Below are positions 48,524 to 57,288 of a stretch of DNA of 64,000 bases, in pieces. How positions within the stretch are numbered: position 1 is the stretch's first letter; each line of letters begins with the position of its first letter. A program made the position numbers and the translations under genes. The notes beneath the pieces were generated by a model. That model ran no database searches. It was given only the letters and a program-made list of their open reading frames with translations, and was not told the origin of the DNA. Origin of the DNA: Gammaproteobacteria bacterium (GTDB taxonomy: Bacteria; Pseudomonadota; Gammaproteobacteria; Pseudomonadales; Moraxellaceae); NCBI GenBank assembly GCA_028868515.1, contig JAGWUI010000001.1, positions 62,001-126,000 on the forward strand, written 5' to 3'.

Positions 48524-50866
48524 TCATTTCATTTTTAAACGAAGGGCATTCGTAATCACTGATGCCGAACTCAGACTCATCGCGAGTGCTGCAATCATTG
48601 GCGATAATAACCAGCCAGTGATCGGGTATAAGAGACCAGCAGCTAATGGAATCCCTAAAGCGTTATATAGAAATGCAAAGCCAAGATTCTGCTTCATGTT
48701 GCTAACTGTTTGCTCAGATATGATCCGCGCAAAAACGATGCCACGCAGATCCCCCTTGACCAAAGTAACTTGTGAGCTATTCATGGCAACATCTGTACCT
48801 GTGCCCATGGCGATACCTATATCCGCTTGAGCCAGAGCAGGGGCATCATTAATGCCATCTCCTGCCATTGCAACAATATGACCTGCTTCTTGCTGCTGTT
48901 GAACCAGTTTTAATTTATCTTCAGGTCGAACTTCACCATAAACTTCATTAATTTTTAATTGATCTGCGACATATTTGGCAGTCGTAATACCATCACCAGT
49001 CGCCATCACCAAATGGATATTGGCATTCCTCAATTCCTTGATTGCATCCAATGTACTCGCTTTAATCGGATCACTGACCGAGATCATGCCTACAAGTTGG
49101 TTGTCTACAGCCATATACATAACACTTGCACCATGTGTTTTAAGTATTTCGGCTTGTGAGACCAAGGCTGATATCTCAATATTTTCTTGCTGCATCAGCT
49201 TGGAATTACCCAGCAAAATACGCTGTTGATTGATATTTCCTTGCGCGCCCAGACCTGTAATAGAATTAAAACCTATCACTTCAAAGAGTTGGATTTTTTG
49301 TTGTTGAGCCGCATTTACAATAGCCTGAGCTAGAGGGTGTTCGCTACCTTGTTCTAAACTAGCAGCCAATTGTAATAGGGCAGTTTCATCATAGGTTTTA
49401 GAGATACTTGTAATGCGCTCAAACGTCGGATGACCTTCGGTTAATGTCCCGGTTTTATCAACAATCAGTGCATTTACCTTTCTCAAAGATTCGATAGCTG
49501 CTGCGTCACGGAATAAAATACCTTGTTTAGCCGCTCGTCCTGTCGCAACCATGATAGACATAGGTGTTGCTAAACCTAACGCGCAAGGGCAGGCAATAAT
49601 GAGGACGGAAATTGCATTAAAAATGCCGTATACCCAACCTGAATCTTTATATAAGAATCCCCACGCCAGCAGTGTTAATAACGCAACAGCCACGACTGCT
49701 AATACAAAATATTTCGCAACTTGATCCGCCATGCGCTGCATCGGTGCTTTGGAGCGCTGTGCTTGTGAAACCATTTGAACAATCTGAGCAAGCATGGTAT
49801 CCGCGCCAACTCGTTCTGCTCGAATGGTTAATGCACCTGTTGTATTAATTGTTGCGCCAACGACATGATCTCCTTGAACTTTATGTACAGGAACTGGTTC
49901 GCCAGTAATCATGGATTCATCAATAATGCTTTCACCAGATACAACTGTACCATCGACTGGGACTTTTTCTCCTGGACGAATCCTCAGCGTATCACCCACT
50001 AAAACATCATCAATTTGAACATCTTGCTCAACTCCATCCTTGATTCGTCGCGCAGTTTTTGGACTTAGACCAAGCAAAGATTTAATTGCGGCCGAGGTTT
50101 GTGAGCGTGCTTTGAGTTCAAGTAATTGTCCTAACAGCGTCAGAGAAATGATGACTGCGGCAGCCTCAAAATAAACACCAATTTGACCATCCATAGTTTT
50201 GAATACATTAGGAAAAGCTTGAGGCCAAATCACGGCAATTAAACTGTATCCATAAGCCGCCCCAGTTCCCAAACTGATTAATGTCCACATATTGGGACTA
50301 CGATTAATTAAGGATTGCCAACCACGATGAAAAAACGGAAAGCCTGCCCATAACACAACAGGAGTAGCGAGAATAAGTTCAAGCCATTGTTGGCTAATTG
50401 GATCCATCCAATGTGTGTGATGCATAAACATTGCAGATATAAAAACAACAATAGTCAGCGGTAAACTCCACCAAAACCGATGCTTGAAATCAATCAATTC
50501 AGCAGATTCATCATCATCTATATTTGGTAAAACAGGCTCTAATGCCATACCACAGATAGGACACACCCCAGGATGATCCTGTCTAATTTCTGGGTGCATT
50601 GGACAGGTATATATTTTATTGGTGTTAGTGACAGGTAATGGATTAACTAAAGGAGCATTGTTTCTCGTATCTTTTTGAATATATAAGTGTGGCGAAGATA
50701 CAAATTTTTGCTGGCACTTTGCGCTACAAAATCTGTAAGTGGTTTGTCCAAGTAAGGTTTGGTGAGGTGTATTCTCATCGACAGTCATGCCGCAGACTAA
50801 ATCAACAAATTTTTCTGAACCAGTCATATGGTTGTGATGATTGGATTCATGATGATGCATTTCCAT
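48524..50866 (-). CDS. copA: Copper-translocating P1B-type ATPase
   Basis: 780 residues. N-terminus is His-rich ([11 protein letters not shown]), followed by a YHS domain ([10 protein letters not shown]...[12 protein letters not shown]) and a YxCPMHP heavy-metal-binding domain ([22 protein letters not shown]). There is no CxxC HMA domain. Membrane core has CPC near residue 425, the phosphorylation site DKTGT near 468, the [11 protein letters not shown] motif, [12 protein letters not shown], and the C-terminal [14 protein letters not shown] and [15 protein letters not shown]. It exports Cu+ (or Ag+) to the periplasm. No CueR gene adjacent. Confidence 0.94.
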   Translation of the reverse strand: MEMHHHESNHHNHMTGSEKFVDLVCGMTVDENTPHQTLLGQTTYRFCSAKCQQKFVSSPHLYIQKDTRNNAPLVNPLPVTNTNKIYTCPMHPEIRQDHPGVCPICGMALEPVLPNIDDDESAELIDFKHRFWWSLPLTIVVFISAMFMHHTHWMDPISQQWLELILATPVVLWAGFPFFHRGWQSLINRSPNMWTLISLGTGAAYGYSLIAVIWPQAFPNVFKTMDGQIGVYFEAAAVIISLTLLGQLLELKARSQTSAAIKSLLGLSPKTARRIKDGVEQDVQIDDVLVGDTLRIRPGEKVPVDGTVVSGESIIDESMITGEPVPVHKVQGDHVVGATINTTGALTIRAERVGADTMLAQIVQMVSQAQRSKAPMQRMADQVAKYFVLAVVAVALLTLLAWGFLYKDSGWVYGIFNAISVLIIACPCALGLATPMSIMVATGRAAKQGILFRDAAAIESLRKVNALIVDKTGTLTEGHPTFERITSISKTYDETALLQLAASLEQGSEHPLAQAIVNAAQQQKIQLFEVIGFNSITGLGAQGNINQQRILLGNSKLMQQENIEISALVSQAEILKTHGASVMYMAVDNQLVGMISVSDPIKASTLDAIKELRNANIHLVMATGDGITTAKYVADQLKINEVYGEVRPEDKLKLVQQQQEAGHIVAMAGDGINDAPALAQADIGIAMGTGTDVAMNSSQVTLVKGDLRGIVFARIISEQTVSNMKQNLGFAFLYNALGIPLAAGLLYPITGWLLSPMIAALAMSLSSASVITNALRLKMK

Positions 50867-51085
50867 GATTTATCCTTTGGATTTATTTTTAGTCTGAAAT
50901 AGATCATACATTGATTACGATACGACTATTTGACTAAACGCAAATCAAGCGAGATAAAAATATCAGTTGTTTTGAATATTTGAATAGCCACCAATAAAGT
51001 ATCTGATAATTGAGTAGTTTTATTTTGAGAAAATTTTATAACCATTCATATATAAATAGTTAATGCATTAAATTATCAATAACCA

Positions 51086-51097
51086 ATCATATATGAT
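51086..51097. promoter_or_regulatory. Palindrome upstream of hipBA
   Basis: ATCATATATGAT is a perfect 12-base palindrome about 33 bases before hipB. A likely HipB operator for autoregulation, as toxin-antitoxin operons have; not proven. Confidence 0.45.
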
Positions 51098-51129
51098 AGA
51101 ATATTCGTAATGAATCATTGAGCGAAACT

Positions 51130-51450
51130 ATGAATTTCAGCTTTGCGACAGAATCAGAAATTAGCCAAGAACTTGGTAAACGCATTCATTCAAAACGACT
51201 CAAAAAAGACTTGTCGCAAGACCAACTCGCCACAATGGCAGGTATTGGTGTAAGCACACTGATTCGCATGGAAAAAGGCCAACCTTCTACATTACCAAAT
51301 TTCATTAAGGTGATCATCGCTTTGGGTATGGTGGGCGACTTGGAAAAGTTGCTTGTTGAGGATGAAATCACCATTGATCAATTCATGGCCATGAATACCA
51401 GCCCAACCAAAAAGCGAGCGCGTACTATTCGTAAAAGAGCAGCTCTATGA
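51130..51450 (+). CDS. hipB: HipB-like antitoxin, XRE-type HTH
   Basis: 106 residues (110 if translated from TTG 51118). HTH_3 domain: LGKRIHSKRLKKDLSQDQLATMAGIGVSTLIRMEKG, then a basic C-terminal tail (KKRARTIRKRAAL) that may contact the toxin or DNA. Its stop overlaps the hipA start by four bases (ATGA). As in HipBA systems it is expected to repress its own promoter and bind the kinase. Confidence 0.85.
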   Translation: MNFSFATESEISQELGKRIHSKRLKKDLSQDQLATMAGIGVSTLIRMEKGQPSTLPNFIKVIIALGMVGDLEKLLVEDEITIDQFMAMNTSPTKKRARTIRKRAAL

Positions 51451-52700
51451 ATACCGTTTATAAAATTGAAGTGCGTTATCGTGGCTGGGATGAAAGCTGG
51501 TCATTAGGTACTTTGGTGTCAAATGGCCGACAAACTCTGTTTGAATACTCTCCAACGGCGTTAGAAAGAGGCATAGAGTTCTCGCCATGGAAGGTGAAAC
51601 TCGCAAAACAGACCTATACCAATTTCCCTGATTATCAATTATTCCTGCCGGGATTTATTGCAGACAGTCTACCAGATGGCTGGGGGATGCTGTTGATGGA
51701 TAGATTCTTCAAAAAGCATTATGGCAAGGAGAAGTTCGAGATTAACCCATTGGAACGTCTAGCTTTCCTTGGGGAAAATACCACAGGTGCCTATACCTAT
51801 CACCCCACATCAAGCAATACCATTGATATTGCCAATATGAGTTTACAAGAGTTGGCTATTGCTTATGCGGATATCGAAGAAGGCAAGGATGTGGAGCTAT
51901 TAAGTACATTGGCTTTACGTGGTGGTTCAGCCCACGGTGCCAGACCAAAGGCACTAGTCTATTACGACCGAGAAACTGGATTAATGAATACCAATCCATT
52001 TCAAGGTGGTGAACCTTGGTTGGTTAAGTTTAATGCTCGAGAAGAGCATATTGAGGTTTGTGAAATAGAGCAGGCTTACTATGACATGGCTAAATTATGC
52101 AATATCCCTGTTGCCAGCAGCTTAGTGATTCCAATCGACAAAAAGATTTGTGCAATCGCAATGAAACGATTTGATCGAATTGGTAATATTAGAGTGCCGA
52201 TGCATAGTTTAGCTGGAGCTTATGCAACCAATTTTAGAACGCCCAATCTGAGTTGTTTAGATTATTTGAAAATGACCAGATTTATGACTAATAGTATTGA
52301 GGAAGCACATAAAGCCTTTAAATACTGTGTGTTTAATGTCTGCATGAATAATCGGGACGACCACAGCAAGAACTTTAGTTTCTTATTAAATCAATCCAAT
52401 CGCTGGGAAGTTAGTCCAGCGTATGACTTAACCTACAATACTGGCCCAAGCGGACATCATCAAATGGATTTTAATGGTGAAGCTTATCGACCAAACCGCG
52501 AAGATTTACTGATGGATGCTCAAAAAGCAGGTCTTAACATGATGAGAGCAACCAATGATATGGATGAAATTATTGATCACACGAGTCAATCAGCGAAGTT
52601 ACTGACGGATTTCAAAATACGGAAGGCAACTATAAAAGAAATCAGCACTAAAATTGATACCAACATCTTACGGCTGTCACATTCCAAATTATCAACATAG
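51447..52700 (+). CDS. hipA: HipA-like Ser/Thr kinase toxin
   Basis: 417 residues. N-terminal HipA_N (couple_hipA) domain (GTLVSNGRQTLFEYSPTAL; FLPGFIADSLPDGWG), then the kinase-like HipA_C: GGSAHGARPKALV, EPWLVKFNA, catalytic loop NNRDDHSKNFSF near residue 300, and YDLTYN replacing DFD. In E. coli HipA phosphorylates GltX; the target here is unknown. It is complete, so the system may be active. Confidence 0.9.
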   Translation: MNTVYKIEVRYRGWDESWSLGTLVSNGRQTLFEYSPTALERGIEFSPWKVKLAKQTYTNFPDYQLFLPGFIADSLPDGWGMLLMDRFFKKHYGKEKFEINPLERLAFLGENTTGAYTYHPTSSNTIDIANMSLQELAIAYADIEEGKDVELLSTLALRGGSAHGARPKALVYYDRETGLMNTNPFQGGEPWLVKFNAREEHIEVCEIEQAYYDMAKLCNIPVASSLVIPIDKKICAIAMKRFDRIGNIRVPMHSLAGAYATNFRTPNLSCLDYLKMTRFMTNSIEEAHKAFKYCVFNVCMNNRDDHSKNFSFLLNQSNRWEVSPAYDLTYNTGPSGHHQMDFNGEAYRPNREDLLMDAQKAGLNMMRATNDMDEIIDHTSQSAKLLTDFKIRKATIKEISTKIDTNILRLSHSKLST

Positions 52701-52731
52701 AACTTTTAAATGATGATGAGTGTATTGTGGT

Positions 52732-53397
52732 CTATGGATTTGGCTCACCAGAAAACGCGGCGCAAATACCCACGACTACAACTTGCATATGGAGTGTCAT
52801 CACGTCGATAGGCAATTTGAAATCCGATCGCATCCACTCTTTTGCCATCTGGTAAAGCGCGCCTAGCATGCCTTGTGCCAAAACATACGCATTCACAGTG
52901 CTTGGGCTATCCTGTTTAACCTTGGATAAAAACCATTCGACGAATAGCTGCGTGGATTTTGCCATTTCCTGTGCGTAATAGGCATCCACGGCAGCACTAA
53001 CTCCCTCCATCTCAAATAAAGTGATCCGCCCAGCAGCGTGATACTTTACCAAGCTGGAGAAATATGTGTGTGCCGCAGCCCACACTCGCTCTGAAACAGA
53101 GTCGCCAACCTGCTCCATGGCCTCAACTGCTCGTTGACGCATGCCATCCATGATTACGGTGCAGGTTTCGCAGAGCAATGCTTCACCATTGGCGAAAGAC
53201 TCATAAAAGTACCGCTCCGTTAGCCCCGCCGCTAGACATATCGTCTTGACCGATGTGGCACGGAATCCATGCGCGCCATACAACTCAACACCGACCTCGA
53301 CTAAACGTTTCCGGCGTTCGCCAATCCGCTCGTCAGCACTTTGACCTCGATAAATCTTAGGACTCGAAGGGATGACGTCACTATTCGTGTTATTCAA
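52732..53397 (-). CDS. TetR-family repressor 1
   Basis: 221 residues. HTH at residues 30-70: RLVEVGVELYGAHGFRATSVKTICLAAGLTERYFYESF, the TetR_N signature. C-terminal ligand domain has no recognised class. Start codon is TTG at 53397 behind AGAGA. Divergent from the hydrolase-SDR-SDR unit, with an operator-like palindrome in its promoter. GC is higher than the HipBA genes beside it. Confidence 0.9.
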   Translation of the reverse strand: MNNTNSDVIPSSPKIYRGQSADERIGERRKRLVEVGVELYGAHGFRATSVKTICLAAGLTERYFYESFANGEALLCETCTVIMDGMRQRAVEAMEQVGDSVSERVWAAAHTYFSSLVKYHAAGRITLFEMEGVSAAVDAYYAQEMAKSTQLFVEWFLSKVKQDSPSTVNAYVLAQGMLGALYQMAKEWMRSDFKLPIDVMTLHMQVVVVGICAAFSGEPNP

Positions 53398-53421
53398 GTA
53401 TAGTCTCTCTGGAAATTATGA

Positions 53422-53454
53422 TTGACATGTTATCGTGTCAGATGTATTCTGTCA
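53422..53454 (+). promoter_or_regulatory. Sigma-70 promoter with overlapping TetR operator
   Basis: TTGACA (53422-53427), 17 bases, TATTCT (53445-53450). The inverted repeat TGACA-tgttatcg-TGTCA (53423-53440) covers the -35 box and the spacer. A further TGTCA lies at 53450-53454 and another in gtcatgtca near 53470. Repressor 1 binding here would block RNA polymerase. Confidence 0.65.
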
Positions 53455-53539
53455 ACAGACACGCAGTCATGTCACTTGAGAGCGCTTAGTACTAGGATCC
53501 ATATCTTCTAGACCCAATTAGACACAAAGGAGACCTGCA

Positions 53540-54445
53540 ATGCCACGACAAGATGTTGTATTCACTTCTGAGGGATTACGCTGTTCAGCGTGGTTCTATT
53601 CAGCCAACAGCAATGGCAAGCAGCCTTGCGTCATTTTGGCTCATGGACTTGCTGGCATCAAAGAGATGCGCCTTGATGCCTACGCCGAAAAGTTCGCCGA
53701 AGCTGGCTACCATGCTCTTGTCTTCGACTATCGGCATTTCGGTGAGAGTGATGGCGAGCCTCGTCAATTGCTCAATATTGCAAAGCAGCATCAGGACTGG
53801 AAGGCCGCGATCTCCTACGCGCGCAACCGTCCCGATGTCGATGCAACCAAGATCGTTTTATGGGGATCTTCGCTCAGTGGTGGTCATGTTGTCGCCATCG
53901 CCGCGCAGGACAGCAGTATAGCGGCTGTCATCTCTCAGGTACCCCATATGCTCGGTCTAACCTCAGGATTGGCAGGTGGATTGCTGACCGGAACTCGCCT
54001 AACCATCCATGCTTTGATTGATCGCCTTGGAAGTTTGATCGGATTGCAGCCCCACTTCATCAACGCTTCAGCTGAGCCAGGTCGGCTTGGGTTGATGACA
54101 GCACCAGAGGCTTCCCATGGGTATTTAAAACTAGTTCCCAAGGGAAAAGTATTTGATCAACGTGTGGCTGCTCGTTTTGTTTTTGATGCGATGCGTTACT
54201 CACCTGGCAAATATTTACGACACTTGACCATGCCAACGCTTCTCCAAGTGGCTAATAACGATCTAACAACACCTGCATCCGCCGCCTTGCGATCTGCTCG
54301 TGGGGCAAAGACTGTCACTCTAAAGAAACACAACGCCGACCACTTTGATCCGTATATCGAACCACTGTTCAGCACCTTCATTGCAGAGCAGTTAGATTTT
54401 CTAAAACAAAACTTGGAGAAGCGTTGGCATGGTCAAAAGCAATAA
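53540..54445 (+). CDS. Alpha/beta hydrolase, copy 2
   Basis: 301 residues. LAHGLAGIKEMRLDAYAEKF, VFDYRHFGESDGEPRQLLNI, nucleophile WGSSLSGGHVVA, acid in VANNDLTTPA, base in HNADHFDPY. Same family as the hydrolase at 44223-45131 and visibly paralogous. More GC-rich than the chromosome around it (32/60 in 53761-53820 by hand count). Starts about 90 bases after the -10 box; its 3' end overlaps the next gene by 17 bases. Confidence 0.9.
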   Translation: MPRQDVVFTSEGLRCSAWFYSANSNGKQPCVILAHGLAGIKEMRLDAYAEKFAEAGYHALVFDYRHFGESDGEPRQLLNIAKQHQDWKAAISYARNRPDVDATKIVLWGSSLSGGHVVAIAAQDSSIAAVISQVPHMLGLTSGLAGGLLTGTRLTIHALIDRLGSLIGLQPHFINASAEPGRLGLMTAPEASHGYLKLVPKGKVFDQRVAARFVFDAMRYSPGKYLRHLTMPTLLQVANNDLTTPASAALRSARGAKTVTLKKHNADHFDPYIEPLFSTFIAEQLDFLKQNLEKRWHGQKQ

Positions 54446-55208
54446 ACCTTCTGTGTTCATTACTGGTGCGGCCAAAGGCATAGGGGCAGAAACTGCATTG
54501 TTATTTGCAAAACAGGGGTACCGCGTTGGCGTCACCGATATTAACCAAAAAGATTTGGAAACATTGAGAAATTCTCTCGGCAATGGGCATTTCTATCGGC
54601 AACTAGACGTTACGAACTCAGATGATTTTGCCTCTGCGCTGGGTGAATTTGCAGCCGAGAACGGTGGTGTGATTGATGTGCTAATTAACAATGCTGGTAT
54701 CGCTTTTATTGACGACTATGAGGCGGTTCCGTTGATGAAACACCTTGCCGTCACTGAGGTGAATATCAAGGGCGTTCAGATTGGTGCATATCACGCGCTG
54801 CCTTACCTGAGGAGAAGCGATCAACCTAGCATGGTCAACATGTGCTCCTTGAGCTCGGAATATGGAGTACCAAGTGAAGCTTCGTACTCGGCAAGCAAGT
54901 TTTGGGTCAAAGGCTTCACTGAGGCTCTGAATATCGAATGGGAGCACCATGGAATCTACGTTTGCGACGTGATGCCAAATTTCGTTGCCACTCCAATGAT
55001 GGATGCTGCCCATGGGAAAATCGTCGAGTCGATCGGCATATTTCTTCAAGCAAGTGACGTCTCAGCAGTAATTCTGAAAGCAGTGAAAAGCCGTAAGAAC
55101 GTGCATTGGGAAGTTGATACCTGGCGTCCCCGTCTCCTTCGGTCAATAAGCAAGGTGTTACCAAAGGCCTTGCGTAGAGCTGCCATGCGGCATGTTTCAG
55201 GTTACTAA
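54429..55208 (+). CDS. SDR oxidoreductase, first of two
   Basis: 259 residues. TGAAKGIGAETALLFA, NNAGIAF, VNMCSLSSEYG, YSASK, as classical SDRs. It overlaps the hydrolase by 17 bases (GGAG of that gene's end serves as ribosome-binding site). Probably acts on the alcohol or ketone part of the hydrolase substrate. Confidence 0.9.
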   Translation: MVKSNKPSVFITGAAKGIGAETALLFAKQGYRVGVTDINQKDLETLRNSLGNGHFYRQLDVTNSDDFASALGEFAAENGGVIDVLINNAGIAFIDDYEAVPLMKHLAVTEVNIKGVQIGAYHALPYLRRSDQPSMVNMCSLSSEYGVPSEASYSASKFWVKGFTEALNIEWEHHGIYVCDVMPNFVATPMMDAAHGKIVESIGIFLQASDVSAVILKAVKSRKNVHWEVDTWRPRLLRSISKVLPKALRRAAMRHVSGY

Positions 55209-55254
55209 TTCCAATAAATCCATCAGTCACAATTAATTACCAAGGTGAGACAAC

Positions 55255-56100
55255 ATGAAAAAATTTGATTTAAACGGCAAGGTAGTTCTAATTACTGGAG
55301 CTGCAGGCGGTATTGGTCAGGCTGTAGCCAACCGATTATATGCATGTGGTGCTAACCTCGTGTTGACCGATGTTTCTGCAGATGGCCTTAATCGTACGTT
55401 CGCAGCCTTGAGCAAGGAGCGCGTCTTACTCGCCCCATTGGATGTCACAGACATGGCTGCCACCAAAGACGTTGTGGATCAAGCCGTAAAGCAATTTGGG
55501 CATCTTGATATGGTTATGGCTAACGCTGGTATAGGTGCTAAAGTGCCATCGACGATGCTGACAATCGACGAAGACGAATTCACGAAGGTGATAAACGTTG
55601 ATTTGTTTGGTGTTTGGAATACCGTCAAGGCCAGCTTGCCACACATCATCAACACAAAAGGACATGTATTAATTACCTCGTCGATTTACGCCTTCATCAA
55701 TGGGGTTGCTAATGCACCATATGCGATGTCGAAGGCAGCAGTTGAACAAATGGGACGCGCATTGCGAGCAGAACTCTCCGGAACGGGAGCGACAGCAGGG
55801 GTACTGTATCCTGGTTGGGTCGATACAAATATAGCTAAGGTGGCATTTGGTGGTCATGACATAGCGACAAAACTTGTCCAACACGCAATGCCAGGGCCGT
55901 TCGGTCGCCGTGTAAAACCAGACGAAATTGCCTTGGCGGTCGTCGCTGGCGTTGAGCGTCGGGCGTCGCAAATCATCGCACCAAGGTATTGGATACCTAT
56001 GTCATGGTTTAGGGGAATCATCAATATCATTTCGGATGCCATGCTCGACAAGGATACTAAGTTCCAGAAGCTGATCCGAGAGCTGGAACAGAAGCAATAA
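55255..56100 (+). CDS. SDR oxidoreductase, second of two
   Basis: 281 residues. TGAAGGIGQAVANRL, NAGIGAKVP, LITSSIYAFINGVANAPYAMSK with catalytic Ser/Tyr/Lys. The C-terminal part (FGRRVKPDEIALAVVAGVERR) resembles that of the SDR at 43359-44195 (VSIDEVVAGLVDAIERR). 46 bases after the first SDR gene, GGTGAG upstream. Confidence 0.9.
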   Translation: MKKFDLNGKVVLITGAAGGIGQAVANRLYACGANLVLTDVSADGLNRTFAALSKERVLLAPLDVTDMAATKDVVDQAVKQFGHLDMVMANAGIGAKVPSTMLTIDEDEFTKVINVDLFGVWNTVKASLPHIINTKGHVLITSSIYAFINGVANAPYAMSKAAVEQMGRALRAELSGTGATAGVLYPGWVDTNIAKVAFGGHDIATKLVQHAMPGPFGRRVKPDEIALAVVAGVERRASQIIAPRYWIPMSWFRGIINIISDAMLDKDTKFQKLIRELEQKQ

Positions 56101-56114
56101 CAGTCACTCAATCC

Positions 56115-56285
56115 ATGCTGCAGTCTTTTGGTTTGATTCTCGACAACGTGGTCTTCGGCGAATCTTTACCCATTCGTACTACGGGAAAGATCATTCAGCA
56201 CCAGTTGCATGAGCGCTTCGCAGATCACACCGCGTTGGAAACAGGTTTAGTTAAACAAACGTTAGAGGAGCGTCTATTTAACTAA
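56115..56285 (+). pseudogene. C-terminal remnant of an AMP-binding acyl-CoA ligase
   Basis: A 56-codon frame right after the SDR gene reads DNVVFGESLPIRTTGKIIQHQLHERF, which has the A10 motif P-x-R-T-T-G-K of adenylating ligases. The rest of the ligase is absent, so an in-frame or larger deletion has removed it; the missing N-terminal part may have been lost when the SDR genes were joined here. Too short to function. Confidence 0.5.
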
Positions 56286-56372
56286 AGTTGTTCCACTGCA
56301 TATCATTGATATTTTGAGTACTTTTTCTAATTACGGAACAACATTAGTTTAAAAAAATTTAACTAAAGTTGT
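56277..56372. repeat. 15-bp direct repeat pair around an AT-rich stretch
   Basis: TTTAACTAAAGTTGT occurs at 56277-56291 and 56358-56372. Between them GTTGTTCC (56287-56294) and GGAACAAC (56335-56342) form an inverted pair whose halves resemble the operator of the TetR gene downstream. It could be a scar of a small insertion. Confidence 0.6.
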
Positions 56373-56456
56373 AGATTTAGTGACAAAAGAGAAGGGGTGC
56401 CCTCTATTGAAAAAGCCTCCAAGGATTAATTGTCAAGTAGTTTGACAGATAAGTTT

Positions 56457-57149
56457 TTATCTTACATCCCCACCCATTTTAAGCATACCGCCGACGATAA
56501 AGTACTTAACATCTTCATAGTGCTCAGTAAAGTCAGAAGAATGAAGTCTGTTTTGGGAAAGGATATCAATACGATGGTTGTCGGAGAAAACCGACAACAT
56601 GGCTGTCAGCATGAACTGATAGGCATTCAATAACTGACGCTCATTTAAATGAGGCAGAATTTCCGCTATCCGTTTGGTAAACGCTTCGGCTATGGGATTG
56701 AAATACTCAGCAATCAATAAAAGCACAACGGATCTAGTGTTGATTAGTTGTGACAAGAGTCGAAGATAGTTTCTCCATCCTTCACTTTCGGCACTGCGCC
56801 GAAGAAAGGGATCTCCAAAAGCATGTACGACGCTATAAAGCTCTATTTCCTTGTTATCGGATACTGACACTGAAGAAAGAAGTTGTAGACGATCTGCATT
56901 AATCAAGCTGGCTCGTCGGATGATGACTTCACGAAACAAAATATCCTTACTACCAAAAAGCTCATTGATATCCGCCAGTCGAGTACCCGCTACCTGAGTA
57001 ATATCACGGACAGATACGCTATGGAAACCGTGGTTAGCGAATAAGGCTTCAGCGACATCCATAAGGCGTTCTTTAGCTTCTGGGCGTTTGTCTGCTTTAG
57101 AGCGATTTCCTATAGAACCTTTCCGATCGAGTTGAATCTGATTAGCCAT
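56457..57149 (-). CDS. TetR-family repressor 2
   Basis: 230 residues. HTH block RLMDVAEALFANHGFHSVSVRDITQVAGTRLADINELFGSKDILF near residues 27-75, the TetR_N signature. The C-terminal region has no clear ligand class. Divergent from the hydrolase at 57289; the 139-base gap holds two identical-type palindromes that are the likely operators. Confidence 0.9.
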   Translation of the reverse strand: MANQIQLDRKGSIGNRSKADKRPEAKERLMDVAEALFANHGFHSVSVRDITQVAGTRLADINELFGSKDILFREVIIRRASLINADRLQLLSSVSVSDNKEIELYSVVHAFGDPFLRRSAESEGWRNYLRLLSQLINTRSVVLLLIAEYFNPIAEAFTKRIAEILPHLNERQLLNAYQFMLTAMLSVFSDNHRIDILSQNRLHSSDFTEHYEDVKYFIVGGMLKMGGDVR

Positions 57150-57226
57150 TTTTCTAGCTACCCTCTGTTCGATAGGCCATTAATGACCACTAAATCCAAA
57201 TTGTACAGGATTTTGCAAATAGTTGT

Positions 57227-57273
57227 GGAACATTTGTTCCGAATTTGTTATTATTTTTTGGAACAGATGTTCC
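57227..57273. promoter_or_regulatory. Twin operators of TetR repressor 2
   Basis: GGAACATTTGTTCC (57227-57240) and GGAACAGATGTTCC (57260-57273) are two perfect 6-2-6 inverted repeats sharing the same GGAACA half-site. Centres are 33 bases apart, close to three helical turns, so two dimers could bind on one face. Position is just before the hydrolase start and about 80-120 bases from the repressor start. Confidence 0.75.
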
Positions 57274-57288
57274 GCAAAGGACCGCAAC

